From IMG/VR virus record IMGVR_UViG_3300028844_006119, positions 1 to 64,000 of that record: DNA of 64,000 bases; one strand, given 5' to 3'. The translations under genes were made by a program, and so were the position numbers. The notes beneath the pieces were generated by a model. The model saw only the letters and a list, made by a program, of their open reading frames with translations, was not told the origin of the DNA and did no database searches. Source of the DNA: a virus. Each line of letters starts with the position of its first letter. Positions within the stretch are counted from its first letter, which is position 1. Below, piece by piece: positions 6,519 to 12,849 of this stretch.

Positions 6519-6556
6519 TAAAAAGAGAGCCCCGGCAAATAAATGCTGGGGCTCTC
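6519..6556 (-). terminator. Intrinsic terminator at the end of the tRNA array (possibly bidirectional)
   Basis: A 13-base stem (GAGAGCCCCGGCA paired with TGCTGGGGCTCTC, one G-U) with a six-base loop. On the minus strand it is followed by TTTTTAGG, so it best terminates transcripts coming from the tRNA array. It also lies just past the plus-strand lipoprotein stop at 6514. Confidence 0.8.
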
Positions 6557-6723
6557 CCGAGGAAGGCAAAGAACTATAGCAATCAGACGAGATCTGGCTG
6601 TATGCCAATTACCAGAACTCTCAGCCGCAGCACTTCATGGGCATCTCTTGAGGTGCGTGCCTCTTTGTTAGATCTCTAGTTCTCTGCCCGACTCCGCATT
6701 GGCGTCCCTATGCGGCCTCTAAA

Positions 6724-6799
6724 TGGTGGAGGATATCGGAATCGAACCGATGACATCCAGCTTGCAAAGCTGGCGCTCTCCCAACTGAGCTAATCCCCC
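6724..6799 (-). tRNA. tRNA-Ala (TGC)
   Basis: The cloverleaf folds fully: acceptor GGGGGAT/ATCCTCC, anticodon loop with TGC, and a GGTTCGATTCC T-arm. Discriminator A73 and the CCA end are encoded. Confidence 0.95.
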
Positions 6800-6800
6800 A

Positions 6801-6876
6801 TGGCTCCGGCAACAGGACTCGAACCTGTGACCCGCGGATTAACAGTCCGCTGCTCTACCAACTGAGCTATACCGGA
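6801..6876 (-). tRNA. tRNA-Asn (GTT)
   Basis: Acceptor TCCGGTA/TGCCGGA, anticodon loop CTGTTAA, T-arm GGTTCGAGTCC. The CCA end is encoded. It lies one base from the Ala tRNA. Confidence 0.95.
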
Positions 6877-6888
6877 ACATTCCTATTG

Positions 6889-6962
6889 TGGCTGGGGCAC
6901 CAGGGATCGAACCTGAGACGTCGGCGCCAAAAACCGAAGTGATACCGCTTCACCATACCCCA
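6889..6962 (-). tRNA. tRNA-Gln (TTG)
   Basis: Acceptor TGGGGTA/TGCCCCA, anticodon stem TCGGT/GCCGA with loop TTTTGGC giving anticodon TTG, and an encoded CCA. The upstream protein gene's stop codon abuts the tRNA's 5' end. Confidence 0.92.
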
Positions 6963-7157
6963 TTACTCCGGTTGAAGATCTGCCTCGTCGGTCCAGAAGG
7001 ACTCATATTCATAGGGGGACTTATCCTCCGGAAATGCCCCAAGCTCCGGGCTGTCCCACTTGACGAGAACAATAGTAGAGCCCTTTCCTTCTTCTCGCTG
7101 CATAGCCGTCCCCGTACCATAAGCATGGTGGGATACTCGCGTGCCTGGTTTGATCAT
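6963..7157 (-). CDS. SH3-like/CarD-like small protein within the tRNA array, 64 aa
   Basis: The N-terminus (MIKPGTRVSHHAYGTGTAM) followed by a strand-rich middle (STIVLVKWDSPE) resembles the small SH3-like folds with a G-x-x-V-x-H-x-x-YG-x-G signature seen in the CarD/TRCF interaction domain and in UvrD-type C-terminal tudor domains. Those domains contact RNA polymerase or nucleic acid. The acidic C-terminus is unremarkable. The gene sits between the Gln and Ser tRNA genes, directly against the former, so it is presumably co-transcribed with the tRNAs. A role in steering host transcription is possible, but the assignment rests only on the signature. Confidence 0.6.
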   Translation of the reverse strand: MIKPGTRVSHHAYGTGTAMQREEGKGSTIVLVKWDSPELGAFPEDKSPYEYESFWTDEADLQPE

Positions 7158-7181
7158 TGGGTCTCCAAAGAAGAGGTAAGG

Positions 7182-7269
7182 TGGCGGAGAGAGTGGGATT
7201 CGAACCCACGGTAGGTTGCCCTACACTCGCGTTCCAGGCGAGCACCTTCGTCCACTCGGTCATCTCTCC
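7182..7269 (-). tRNA. tRNA-Ser (GGA)
   Basis: Class II tRNA with a long variable arm. Acceptor GGAGAGA/TCTCTCC, anticodon stem CTCGC/GCGAG with loop CTGGAAC, encoded G73 and CCA. Confidence 0.95.
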
Positions 7270-7274
7270 TAAAA

Positions 7275-7359
7275 TGGTGCGAGAAGGGGGAATCGAACCC
7301 CCACTCCTTAAGGAACCAGATCCTAAATCTGGCGCGTCTACCAATTCCGCCACCCTCGC
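7275..7359 (-). tRNA. tRNA-Leu (TAG)
   Basis: Class II tRNA. Acceptor GCGAGGG/TTCTCGC, anticodon stem CCAGA/TCTGG with loop TTTAGGA giving anticodon TAG, long variable arm, encoded CCA. Confidence 0.95.
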
Positions 7360-7584
7360 TTAAGTGTCCCGAGTCTCACGAGCCTAAGGTTTATACTGAC
7401 ATCGGCTTCTACCTCTAAAGGTCCGTGTCGCCCTCAGATTTGTCCTGCCTGAGGTGCAGGGGCGACATAGGGGCCGCCAAGAAAAAGGGGGGCTGGGGAG
7501 ACCGTCCCGGGACGGTCTGGGTCCGGTCTCTTTTCCTTACGCATAAAAGGAGGTACGTAAGAAGGGCAGCCCAGCTCTGCCGAA
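7360..7584. other. Non-coding stretch in the tRNA array with two RNA-hairpin candidates
   Basis: No convincing gene is visible here. Positions 7426-7467 can fold into a hairpin (outer TGTCGCCC/GGGCGACA, inner CTCAG/CTGAG). Positions 7500-7517 are a perfect 18-base palindrome, GACCGTCCCGGGACGGTC, which forms a 7-base stem. On the minus strand CCCCCCTTTTTC follows about 15 bases further on. Either may be a terminator, a processing signal for the tRNA transcript or a small structured RNA. Confidence 0.4.
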
Positions 7585-7731
7585 TTATTCCTTCGGGCTC
7601 TCGGAATCCCCTGAGCACTTCTTACACCGAGTCTCCCCGTCTTTTAACTCTTCTCTGCTCCCGCAGGGACATTGGCGTACCTCCTTAGCAAGGCCTAGCG
7701 CCTCAATCAATGCGAACTTCATTTGGTCCAT
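7585..7731 (-). CDS. Small zinc-ribbon protein, 48 aa
   Basis: This small gene lies between two Leu tRNA genes. The ATG at 7731 follows GAGGGACCG, a reasonable ribosome-binding site. A short helix (MDQMKFALIEALGLAKEV) is followed by a zinc knuckle: CPC at residues 21-23 and CKKC at 36-39. The paired CxC/CxxC cysteines about 15 residues apart are what a single zinc ribbon needs. It is one of several such mini zinc proteins in this phage. The partner is unknown. The ATG of Met4 is an alternative start. Confidence 0.65.
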   Translation of the reverse strand: MDQMKFALIEALGLAKEVRQCPCGSREELKDGETRCKKCSGDSESPKE

Positions 7732-7750
7732 CGGTCCCTCGAAAGTGTAA

Positions 7751-7837
7751 TGGTGCCCCGAGTGGGAATCGAACCCACACGCCTGTACAGGCCAGGGATT
7801 TTAAGTCCCGTGCGTCTACCGATTCCGCCATCAGGGC
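7751..7837 (-). tRNA. tRNA-Leu (TAA)
   Basis: Class II tRNA. Acceptor GCCCTGA/TCGGGGC, anticodon loop CTTAAAA, long variable arm, encoded A73 and CCA. The outermost anticodon-stem pair is a C-U mismatch. Confidence 0.93.
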
Positions 7838-7841
7838 GCAG

Positions 7842-8372
7842 CTATGATGCCCTTTTAGCAGAAAGAGCTTCCTTTTTGCGGAGCTTATCCCTGCGGTGAG
7901 CCACACGAACTCCGCATTTACGGGAGCAGTACATGGATTTCTCGCGACCTCTTCCCTCGCAGGGAGGCCAGGCGCAGGATGGGAGGTCCCCTTCCTCCTG
8001 AGGCCCCGCCCAGATGAGACGCAGGTCGGGGTCTTCATCTCCAACTCGATAAGGGAATCCTGGGATCTCGGAAGGCATGAGACGGAGCATGCGCTGCTTC
8101 TCTCGGTATCTCCTATCCCGCTCTCTCTTCTTCTTTCGGGCTTCCGCCTCTTTCCGATCTTCTGCCTCCTGGAGAAGGCGAGCGGACTCAGCTTTTTCAG
8201 CTTTTTCGAAGTTTGAAGAGTACTGGAGGACATATGTCTGAACCTGAGGTTCTCCGTAGAGTCTCCAGCCACAGACATAGCATCCTAGATACACCTCGTC
8301 TCGCCAGTTCATTTTGGTGGACTGGAGATAGACGTGGTGAGATCCACATTTTTGGCAGGGGGGCTTGCGCAT
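7842..8372 (-). CDS. Protein with two zinc-finger-like ends and a charged helix, 176 aa
   Basis: From the ATG at 8372 (GGGAG nine bases upstream) the N-terminus holds a zinc ribbon (CQKCGSHH near residues 6-13, then CYVCGW about 20 residues later). A long Lys/Glu/Arg helix spans about 60-105. The C-terminal part has a second Cys cluster (CAWPPCEG, then MYCSRKCGVRVAHRR) that looks like a treble-clef or HNH-associated zinc finger, but no HNH catalytic pair is visible. Both zinc sites suggest nucleic-acid binding. It lies between the Leu and Ile tRNA genes on the same strand. Family not recognised. Confidence 0.7.
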   Translation of the reverse strand: MRKPPCQKCGSHHVYLQSTKMNWRDEVYLGCYVCGWRLYGEPQVQTYVLQYSSNFEKAEKAESARLLQEAEDRKEAEARKKKRERDRRYREKQRMLRLMPSEIPGFPYRVGDEDPDLRLIWAGPQEEGDLPSCAWPPCEGRGREKSMYCSRKCGVRVAHRRDKLRKKEALSAKRAS

Positions 8373-8458
8373 CGTCGTGTCTCCCAAAGTTATGTACGTT
8401 GGGTTTCTGAGGCAGGGGAGAGGGAGAGAGGCTCCAGCCTCTCTCCCTACTCCCGACT

Positions 8459-8644
8459 CTACTTCTCGAGATTAATGCTGGCCTTGCGGAGCGCCTTGAG
8501 GCGCTTCTCTAGGGCCAGGGTCGTCTTTCGAAGGTTCCGATTGGCGGTCTTCCAGCCGTATTCGCGAGCGTCGATCTTTTCGCAGTCGTCTTCGTGTTCT
8601 GCCAGCATCTCAATAAGTGCGGCGAGTTCGTCTAGTAGGCTCAT
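8459..8644 (-). CDS. Small coiled-coil protein, 61 aa
   Basis: The ATG at 8644 has AGAGGAAC upstream. The product (starting MSLLDELAALIEMLAEHEDD) is a charged amphipathic helix with leucines at heptad spacing and a basic second half. A CATAAAAA sequence about 20 bases before the start is a weak relative of the recurring promoter box. It lies between tRNA-Ile and the two-zinc-finger gene. No family is recognised. Confidence 0.6.
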   Translation of the reverse strand: MSLLDELAALIEMLAEHEDDCEKIDAREYGWKTANRNLRKTTLALEKRLKALRKASINLEK

Positions 8645-8667
8645 TTGTTCCTCTGTGTTTTTATGGG

Positions 8668-8741
8668 TAGGTCTGCTCGGAGTTGAACCGAGGCACTCTC
8701 GCATATAAGACGAGCGCTCTAACCGACTGAGCTACAGACCC
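8668..8741 (-). tRNA. tRNA-Ile (TAT)
   Basis: Acceptor GGGTCTG/CAGACCT with a terminal G-U pair. Anticodon stem CTCGT/GCGAG with loop CTTATAT gives anticodon TAT, which reads AUA. The 3' end is ACCC, so CCA is not encoded, unlike in the other tRNAs here. Confidence 0.9.
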
Positions 8742-8974
8742 AGATGGCATTCTTGGGTGTCCCCTGCATCATTTCGTACGCACTGCCCCAATTCCTCCGC
8801 AACCCTCAGGTAGTGCTGGTAGTTCGTAAAGAATCGGGGGTCCTTATTGGTCTGAGACAGGCGGTACCACCTTATCGCGATCCCGACGTAGTCGGGCTCC
8901 GCTACTAAGGTCTTCTTCAGTCTGGTTATGCCCAGGTTTCCCTCCTCTTTTACGGAGGTAGTTGGCCCTCTCAT
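8732..8974 (-). CDS. Small hypothetical protein ending inside a tRNA gene, 80 aa
   Basis: A reading frame with protein-like composition (for example EPDYVGIAIRWYRLSQTN and NYQHYLRVAEELGQC). Its TAG stop lies in the D-arm of the downstream tRNA-Ile, giving a 10-base overlap between gene and tRNA. GGAG precedes the start by about 12 bases, which is a weak signal. Processing of the tRNA would destroy the mRNA's 3' end, which could act as a crude regulatory link. It could also be a spurious frame. Confidence 0.5.
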   Translation of the reverse strand: MRGPTTSVKEEGNLGITRLKKTLVAEPDYVGIAIRWYRLSQTNKDPRFFTNYQHYLRVAEELGQCVRNDAGDTQECHLGL

Positions 8975-9028
8975 CGTTCAATCTCCGGAGGGTTGGTAGA
9001 TCCCACATCTCAGTGTCCTCAAGTAAGG

Positions 9029-9105
9029 TGGTACCCCGACCTGGACTCGAACCAGGGACCCTCGGCTTAGAAGGCCGATGCTCTATCCAGCTGAGCTACC
9101 GGGGC
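9029..9105 (-). tRNA. tRNA-Arg (TCT)
   Basis: Acceptor GCCCCGG/TCGGGGT, anticodon stem TCGGC/GCCGA with loop CTTCTAA, T-arm GGTTCGAGTCC. CCA is encoded. It reads AGA, a rare codon in many GC-rich hosts. Confidence 0.94.
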
Positions 9106-9157
9106 GTGTTAAGGTATTTTGCCTCCGTAAGCAATACTACAAAAAAAGGACAAAGAA

Positions 9158-9391
9158 ATGTTTGGGCGCATCCAAATTATAAACAACCAGGAGCAGAAGC
9201 ACTCCGCCAAGTCCACGTACAACGCAATCTGCGTTTACAGTGAGTTTGGTACTTACGAGACACTGATGCTCACCGAGAACGAGCTAGCGAGAGTCCGAGG
9301 CCGGGCTGAGAAGAACCCGGAAGATCAAATTCAGATCTCATCGCTATCCCGCTTCGTGATGGCTATCCTCAGGGGGCTACGAATCCTTTAG
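9158..9391 (+). CDS. Small hypothetical protein, 77 aa
   Basis: The start follows AAAAGGACAAAGAA, a reasonable ribosome-binding site. The product is a mixed alpha/beta-looking polypeptide (starting MFGRIQIINNQEQKHSAKST) with an Arg/Glu-rich middle and a hydrophobic C-terminus. It converges on the minus-strand gene at 9377 and overlaps it by 15 bases. No family is recognised. Confidence 0.6.
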   Translation: MFGRIQIINNQEQKHSAKSTYNAICVYSEFGTYETLMLTENELARVRGRAEKNPEDQIQISSLSRFVMAILRGLRIL

Positions 9392-9721
9392 ACGCTGCTT
9401 CCATGTCTGGGACTCTTTGCTCCAGTCATACGAGCGGAGCAGAGGCCCTTCCTCGCCCACAATCCTGCGGTGAATGACATCTACGTCATCCAGCCAGATG
9501 CGCTCGTCTCGATCATGGATGGCCAGGACGATGAGGTCGTCGTCGTCCGCAAGGAGGCCAATCAGAAGAGCGTACCGGATCTTCTCCCCCCGGGGGGTAG
9601 TAGTGGTGTTGCTCTTTGCGCACTCCCAGAGAAGCCCCTCTTCTGTAAGTTGAAGTTGGTCCCCGGTGGAAGGGAAGTACGTCTTGGGGGAAAGGCTTCC
9701 CCGTCTGCCTCGTCGTGCCAT
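9377..9721 (-). CDS. Hypothetical protein, 114 aa
   Basis: The N-terminus is basic (MARRGRRGSLSPKTYF). A hydrophobic, acidic middle (LLIGLLADDDDLIVLAIHDRDERIWL) looks like consecutive beta strands, and the C-terminal tail is charged. No membrane segment or named domain can be assigned. It is the last minus-strand gene before transcription switches to the long plus-strand structural block. A weak CATAAAAC sequence lies upstream (about 9766-9773). Confidence 0.65.
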   Translation of the reverse strand: MARRGRRGSLSPKTYFPSTGDQLQLTEEGLLWECAKSNTTTTPRGEKIRYALLIGLLADDDDLIVLAIHDRDERIWLDDVDVIHRRIVGEEGPLLRSYDWSKESQTWKQRLKDS

Positions 9722-9761
9722 GCTCTTCTCCTGCGGCTATGGATTTTCTGACGTAGTGGTT

Positions 9762-10046
9762 ATGCTGTTTTATGTCGAACTTTTTATCAGGACAACTTTC
9801 GTGAATGAAACTATCCCAGTTCCCGGCCAGACGATAGCCTCTTTCCTGCGAAAAAATGGAAAGTTAAGTGCTGGTGCGCGGTTAGGAGTCGAAAAAAGGT
9901 CAGGTAAGAGATGGGAGCAGGTTTCGCTGAAGTACCGGGTCCAGGATGGTGATAGGATTCGGGTTAAGGCCGCCAAGGGCTCCGCCCGAAATGCCCTGGG
10001 TCTCACGGCCCTTGCCCGCGCGATAGTCCTGTCCCAGAAGAGGTAA
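9762..10046 (+). CDS. Possible beta-grasp (ThiS/MoaD-like) small protein
   Basis: This opens the plus-strand structural block. The order of elements (FVNETIPVPGQTIASFLRKN, then a basic loop, then LKYRVQDGDRIRVKAAKG) follows the layout of ThiS/MoaD beta-grasp proteins, where an 'x-DGD-R-hydrophobic' strand comes near the end. It lacks the C-terminal Gly-Gly tail that sulphur carriers and ubiquitin-like modifiers need. A structural role in the tail or head is therefore as likely as a modifier role. The ATG at 9762 lacks a good ribosome-binding site, and a GTG at 9801 is an alternative start. The next gene begins three bases after the stop. Confidence 0.5.
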   Translation: MLFYVELFIRTTFVNETIPVPGQTIASFLRKNGKLSAGARLGVEKRSGKRWEQVSLKYRVQDGDRIRVKAAKGSARNALGLTALARAIVLSQKR

Positions 10047-10049
10047 CCG

Positions 10050-10796
10050 ATGCCTTCCTACAAAGTGATGACGCATTCCCTGGCGGAGCAGTCGGCCAAC
10101 CTGGCGGACGTGTTCTCCGCTGTCCCCGTGCTCCCGCTCGCGAAGGCCAAGATCCGTAAGCAGGCCCGAGAGGGTCTTCCGACTCATCCCGGACTAAGCG
10201 CCACGACGGTAGCTTCTCTGGTCGACGGATTCATCCTCTATCGCTACGGCTGGTGGGGCGCGAGCTATACCGCCCCTGCCGAGAAGATCCTGAAGCACTC
10301 TTTCCGGGAGGCATGGGCCCGGAGAAAGGCCCGACCGCAGCTCAGCGATGAGATACCCAGAACGATCAAGGGTCGGAGCGCTACTATCCCCGTGACCGAC
10401 TACACAAATCTCCTGGTATCGGAATCCAGCGGGGTTGTTACTCTATCTTTTAATGTCGTGCCGGTGTACGCGGACGGCGCGTACCCTACGGGGTATGTGG
10501 CGACAATGGAGCAGTCGGCCTCACAAGAAGCGCTGTTGGGAGTTCAGATTATCCCGGTAGACACTCTGAACTCTTTTGGGTACCCGGCGACCACGAAGGA
10601 AATAGTCTGCGAGGCTCGGGTCCAATTTAGCGATGAGGTTCCTATGTCCTCCGGGGAGACCCTTCAGTTGTTCTTCGACCTTATGCTCATCGCAGTAGAT
10701 CGTCCCCACGACGAATATGGAAACGATCTGGCCGACGTGGGGGGCTCAGTAGTGGGATGCAAATACTCCCTCCAGATCCCGGTGACCGTGCCGTGA
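10050..10796 (+). CDS. Putative virion protein, 248 aa
   Basis: The first third is helical, with a Trp/Tyr-rich stretch (LYRYGWWGASYTAPAEKILK). The rest is strand-rich with hydrophobic alternation (GVVTLSFNVVPVYADG and TLQLFFDLMLIAVDRP), as in phage neck, tail-completion or tube-like proteins. It begins three bases after the beta-grasp-like gene and overlaps the next start by GTGA, so the three are one operon. The position before the tail chaperones fits a tail or neck component. No specific family can be named. Confidence 0.6.
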   Translation: MPSYKVMTHSLAEQSANLADVFSAVPVLPLAKAKIRKQAREGLPTHPGLSATTVASLVDGFILYRYGWWGASYTAPAEKILKHSFREAWARRKARPQLSDEIPRTIKGRSATIPVTDYTNLLVSESSGVVTLSFNVVPVYADGAYPTGYVATMEQSASQEALLGVQIIPVDTLNSFGYPATTKEIVCEARVQFSDEVPMSSGETLQLFFDLMLIAVDRPHDEYGNDLADVGGSVVGCKYSLQIPVTVP

Positions 10797-10948
10797 AGCT
10801 GCCCCTCCTTAGCCGAGCCCGGTGCCCAAAGTGCCTGGCCCCGAAAGCGGAAAGACTGCGGACAGAGAAGGAAGCCTCCGTCTGGCGATGTGTTCAATGC
10901 GCCAACGAGTTTCAGGTGAAGATATTAAAACTTCATAAATCGGGTTGA
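10793..10948 (+). CDS. Small zinc-ribbon protein, 51 aa
   Basis: The GTG at 10793 overlaps the stop of the previous gene. Four cysteines in CPKC and CVQC spacing about 20 residues apart make a single zinc ribbon, followed by a basic tail (FQVKILKLHKSG). It resembles the zinc ribbons of transcription factors and ribosomal proteins in general layout only. Its role among tail genes is unknown. Confidence 0.65.
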   Translation: MKLPLLSRARCPKCLAPKAERLRTEKEASVWRCVQCANEFQVKILKLHKSG

Positions 10949-10973
10949 CTGTAAGCACGTTTGTTAGTACATC
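10945..10973 (+). promoter_or_regulatory. Possible sigma-70-type promoter
   Basis: TTGACT, 17 bases, then TACATC lies just upstream of the gene at 10980. The -35 element is good and the -10 mediocre. No CATAAATA box is present on this strand here. Confidence 0.3.
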
Positions 10974-10979
10974 TGGCAT

Positions 10980-11408
10980 ATGAGTTCGCCAGACGACCCA
11001 AATAACCCCATCAACCAGTTCCGTGCAGACGCGGAAAGACGCACCCCCGAGCCCTCGGCTGGGAGATCTGCGGCCGATGACGTCATTGACGCCATTGGAG
11101 GCTCGAGGCCCAGCAAGGGACGTGCGGCGGGGTGCCCCTCCTGCGAGAGTGCGCAGGTCACAACGACGTACCCTCTGGGCAGTGCTCCGCGGAATACGTG
11201 CGGGGCCTGTGCCCACAAGTGGTACGGGGCTCCGAGATCCGTGGCCTCCCTTGTCCTAGCCAAACTCGGCAGTCCCCAAACAGCTGTAAAGGGCCCCTTC
11301 TATCGTGGGAGCGCCGCATTGCCACCCTCCACGGATCGGCATCAGCCGACATCTAGACGAAAAGCAAAGCCCCTGTCGACGCACAGAAAAAAGACTAAAG
11401 GAGATTAG
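10980..11408 (+). CDS. Zinc-ribbon hypothetical protein, 142 aa
   Basis: An N-terminal disordered, Pro/Arg/Ser-rich segment (MSSPDDPNNPINQFRADAER) is followed by a zinc ribbon with CPSC and CGAC about 20 residues apart (residues about 52-76). A basic, low-complexity C-terminus ends in SRRKAKPLSTHRKKTKGD. The basic tail fits nucleic-acid contact. A possible sigma-70-type promoter lies just upstream. The function is unknown, and it sits in the same operon as the tail chaperones. Confidence 0.65.
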   Translation: MSSPDDPNNPINQFRADAERRTPEPSAGRSAADDVIDAIGGSRPSKGRAAGCPSCESAQVTTTYPLGSAPRNTCGACAHKWYGAPRSVASLVLAKLGSPQTAVKGPFYRGSAALPPSTDRHQPTSRRKAKPLSTHRKKTKGD

Positions 11409-11412
11409 AAGA

Positions 11413-11679
11413 ATGGATACCCCCGAAGCCGTTTCCCATCCCATCGACCTCAAGAAGGAAGACTGCGCTGTAGTCTTCCATGCCGATGGCACTCTGAATG
11501 TATACGTCCCCTCCCGAGAGCAGGGAGAGGCCGTGCCTCCGCAGATGCTGTACACGCTGTTGGTTCAGGAGATGCTCAAGGACCAGTTCATGCTCAAGGT
11601 CCTCACAGACCGCGTCGTCGCACAGGGCATCCTGGGCAAGCAGCAGGGCGAGCCCGCAAAGGAGAGCCCCGATGCCTAA
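11413..11679 (+). CDS. Small hypothetical protein upstream of the tail chaperones, 88 aa
   Basis: The ATG at 11413 has AAGGAG at a proper distance. The product is a small alpha/beta protein (CAVVFHADGTLNVYVP; MLYTLLVQEMLKDQFMLKVL). Its stop codon overlaps the start region of the chaperone gene (ATGCCTAA), so translation is coupled. Position suggests a tail-assembly partner, but no family is recognised. Confidence 0.65.
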   Translation: MDTPEAVSHPIDLKKEDCAVVFHADGTLNVYVPSREQGEAVPPQMLYTLLVQEMLKDQFMLKVLTDRVVAQGILGKQQGEPAKESPDA

Positions 11680-12490
11680 GAAGACCCCGGTCGGCCAGAG
11701 GGGAGGCTCGGTGTCCTTTCACGACGAGCCTCCGTCCTCGTCCGCCAAAGAGAAGTACAAGAACATCATTGCGCGGGCTAAGTCGCGAGAGCGACAGCGT
11801 CCCGGGGACCTGGAAAACACCCCGCGCTTTGACGAGGTGAACACCTCCTGGGAGGCTCCTGCTCAGGCTACACAGCTGTCAGACAAGACTACTGCGGGCC
11901 TGCAGGCGGTTGCAGAGGCAACCAACGCTGCGGCAGTAGAGCGTGCCGAGGCCGAGGCCGCAGAGACCATGTACGACTCCGACGGTCTCTCCGCTCCCCA
12001 GAACATCCCAGCGGCGCAGGTGGAGGAAGAGGAAGAGGAGACCCTCACCGAGAACGAGAAGCTCCGTAAGGCCGTCGAGGATCGCATCTCCACGAGCATC
12101 GACATCGGGCACTACCTGATGAACGGTGAGGCTACTCAGGCCGTTCCGATCATCCCAAATAAGCTGATCGTCAAGTTCCGCACCGTGACGGATCTCGAAG
12201 AGGGCTACGTCGACAACGAGCTCGCAAAGGAAGGCGACATGACTACTCGGGCCTTCCTACGGAAGTCTAACGAGTGGGCCCTGGCTTTTCACATTGCAGA
12301 GGTCAACGGGGTCAAGTGGCCGCCAGTCCGGGACGGGGACGGCACCGTGAGCGATAAGTCGATTAACCGTCGCCTCAGTCACGTCCGCAAGCTGTCATCC
12401 CCCATCTTCAGCCTGATCACCCAAAACCTCGCATGGTTCCTGGAACGCGTGCAGGACTCGCTGAACCAGGAAGCCCTGGGAAATGGCTAA
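11672..12490 (+). CDS. Tail assembly chaperone, short form (gpG-like)
   Basis: 272 aa with GGAG nine bases before the ATG. A long, low-complexity acidic N-terminal half (Ala/Glu-rich, with an EEEEEET run) precedes a folded C-terminal domain (VPIIPNKLIVKFRTVTDLEEG...). Its 3' end contains the heptamer GGGAAAT in the correct frame (G GGA AAT), and a long -1 open frame continues from it. This arrangement is the hallmark of the lambda G/GT tail chaperones, which bind and organise the tape-measure protein during tail assembly. Here the tape measure lies about 11 kb downstream rather than directly next door, because a cassette of other genes intervenes. Confidence 0.8.
   Translation: MPKKTPVGQRGGSVSFHDEPPSSSAKEKYKNIIARAKSRERQRPGDLENTPRFDEVNTSWEAPAQATQLSDKTTAGLQAVAEATNAAAVERAEAEAAETMYDSDGLSAPQNIPAAQVEEEEEETLTENEKLRKAVEDRISTSIDIGHYLMNGEATQAVPIIPNKLIVKFRTVTDLEEGYVDNELAKEGDMTTRAFLRKSNEWALAFHIAEVNGVKWPPVRDGDGTVSDKSINRRLSHVRKLSSPIFSLITQNLAWFLERVQDSLNQEALGNG
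12478..12484 (+). promoter_or_regulatory. Programmed -1 ribosomal frameshift site GGGAAAT
   Basis: A perfect X-XXY-YYZ heptamer in frame (codons GGA AAT), with the zero-frame stop TAA two codons later. Slippage gives GGG AAA TGG and joins the upstream protein to the frame ending at 12849. Lambda uses the sister heptamer GGGAAAG for G/GT. Confidence 0.82.
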
Positions 12491-12849
12491 ACACTCCGTT
12501 GGGCTGGGCCCGAGCCAACGTTCTGTACGACTGCTCCAAGCAGCCGCCGAAGCACGGTTCGCTGATGGAAGTGGTCTTATTGATGGTCTTCAACAGCAGA
12601 GTGGCCCAAGGGATGGCAGCTACTAGGGCTGTCGCACAGGCGTCTATCGGCGGAGAAGCCGCCGTAGAGGCATTTACAGAGTACACAGACATCGTAACTA
12701 AGAGAGTCAAGGACAAAAAGAAGTCGGACATGAGGGAAAAGCTAGACAAGCTCAAGGATATGCAGATGGTCAAGTTCCGCCCTGCGGAAGGCATCGGTAT
12801 CTCAGGCAAGAAGGCTCGACTTCGTTCGGTTCGTAGGAAGGAAACATGA
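12484..12849 (+). CDS. Tail assembly chaperone frameshift extension (gpT-like)
   Basis: This is the -1 frame continuation that begins WLNTPLGWARANVLYDCSKQ after slippage at 12478-12484 and ends at 12849, adding about 121 aa. The G+T-type fusion would be about 392 aa. The extension is helical and basic (for example KRVKDKKKSDMREKLDKLKD). In lambda the fusion protein is made at a few percent of the short form and bridges the tape measure to tail-tube protein. A stand-alone start within this frame has no good ribosome-binding site, which supports frameshift expression. The stop overlaps the next ATG. Confidence 0.78.
   Translation, partial: WLNTPLGWARANVLYDCSKQPPKHGSLMEVVLLMVFNSRVAQGMAATRAVAQASIGGEAAVEAFTEYTDIVTKRVKDKKKSDMREKLDKLKDMQMVKFRPAEGIGISGKKARLRSVRRKET

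Noticed and set aside
6557-6723. Possible extra tRNA or structured RNA between the terminator and tRNA-Ala
   Set aside because: Only a six-base CCGCAT/ATGCGG stem was found; no cloverleaf or T-arm motif is present.
7415-7688. Overlapping plus- and minus-strand frames between the two Leu tRNAs (7425-7688 plus, 7415-7618 minus)
   Set aside because: Both are Pro/Arg/Ser-rich without ribosome-binding sites, and they overlap the better-supported zinc-ribbon gene at 7585-7731.
12433-12849. Independent translation of the -1 frame from the ATG at 12433
   Set aside because: The frame before the heptamer is antisense-like or random in character and the ATG has no ribosome-binding site; frameshifting at GGGAAAT explains the continuous protein better.
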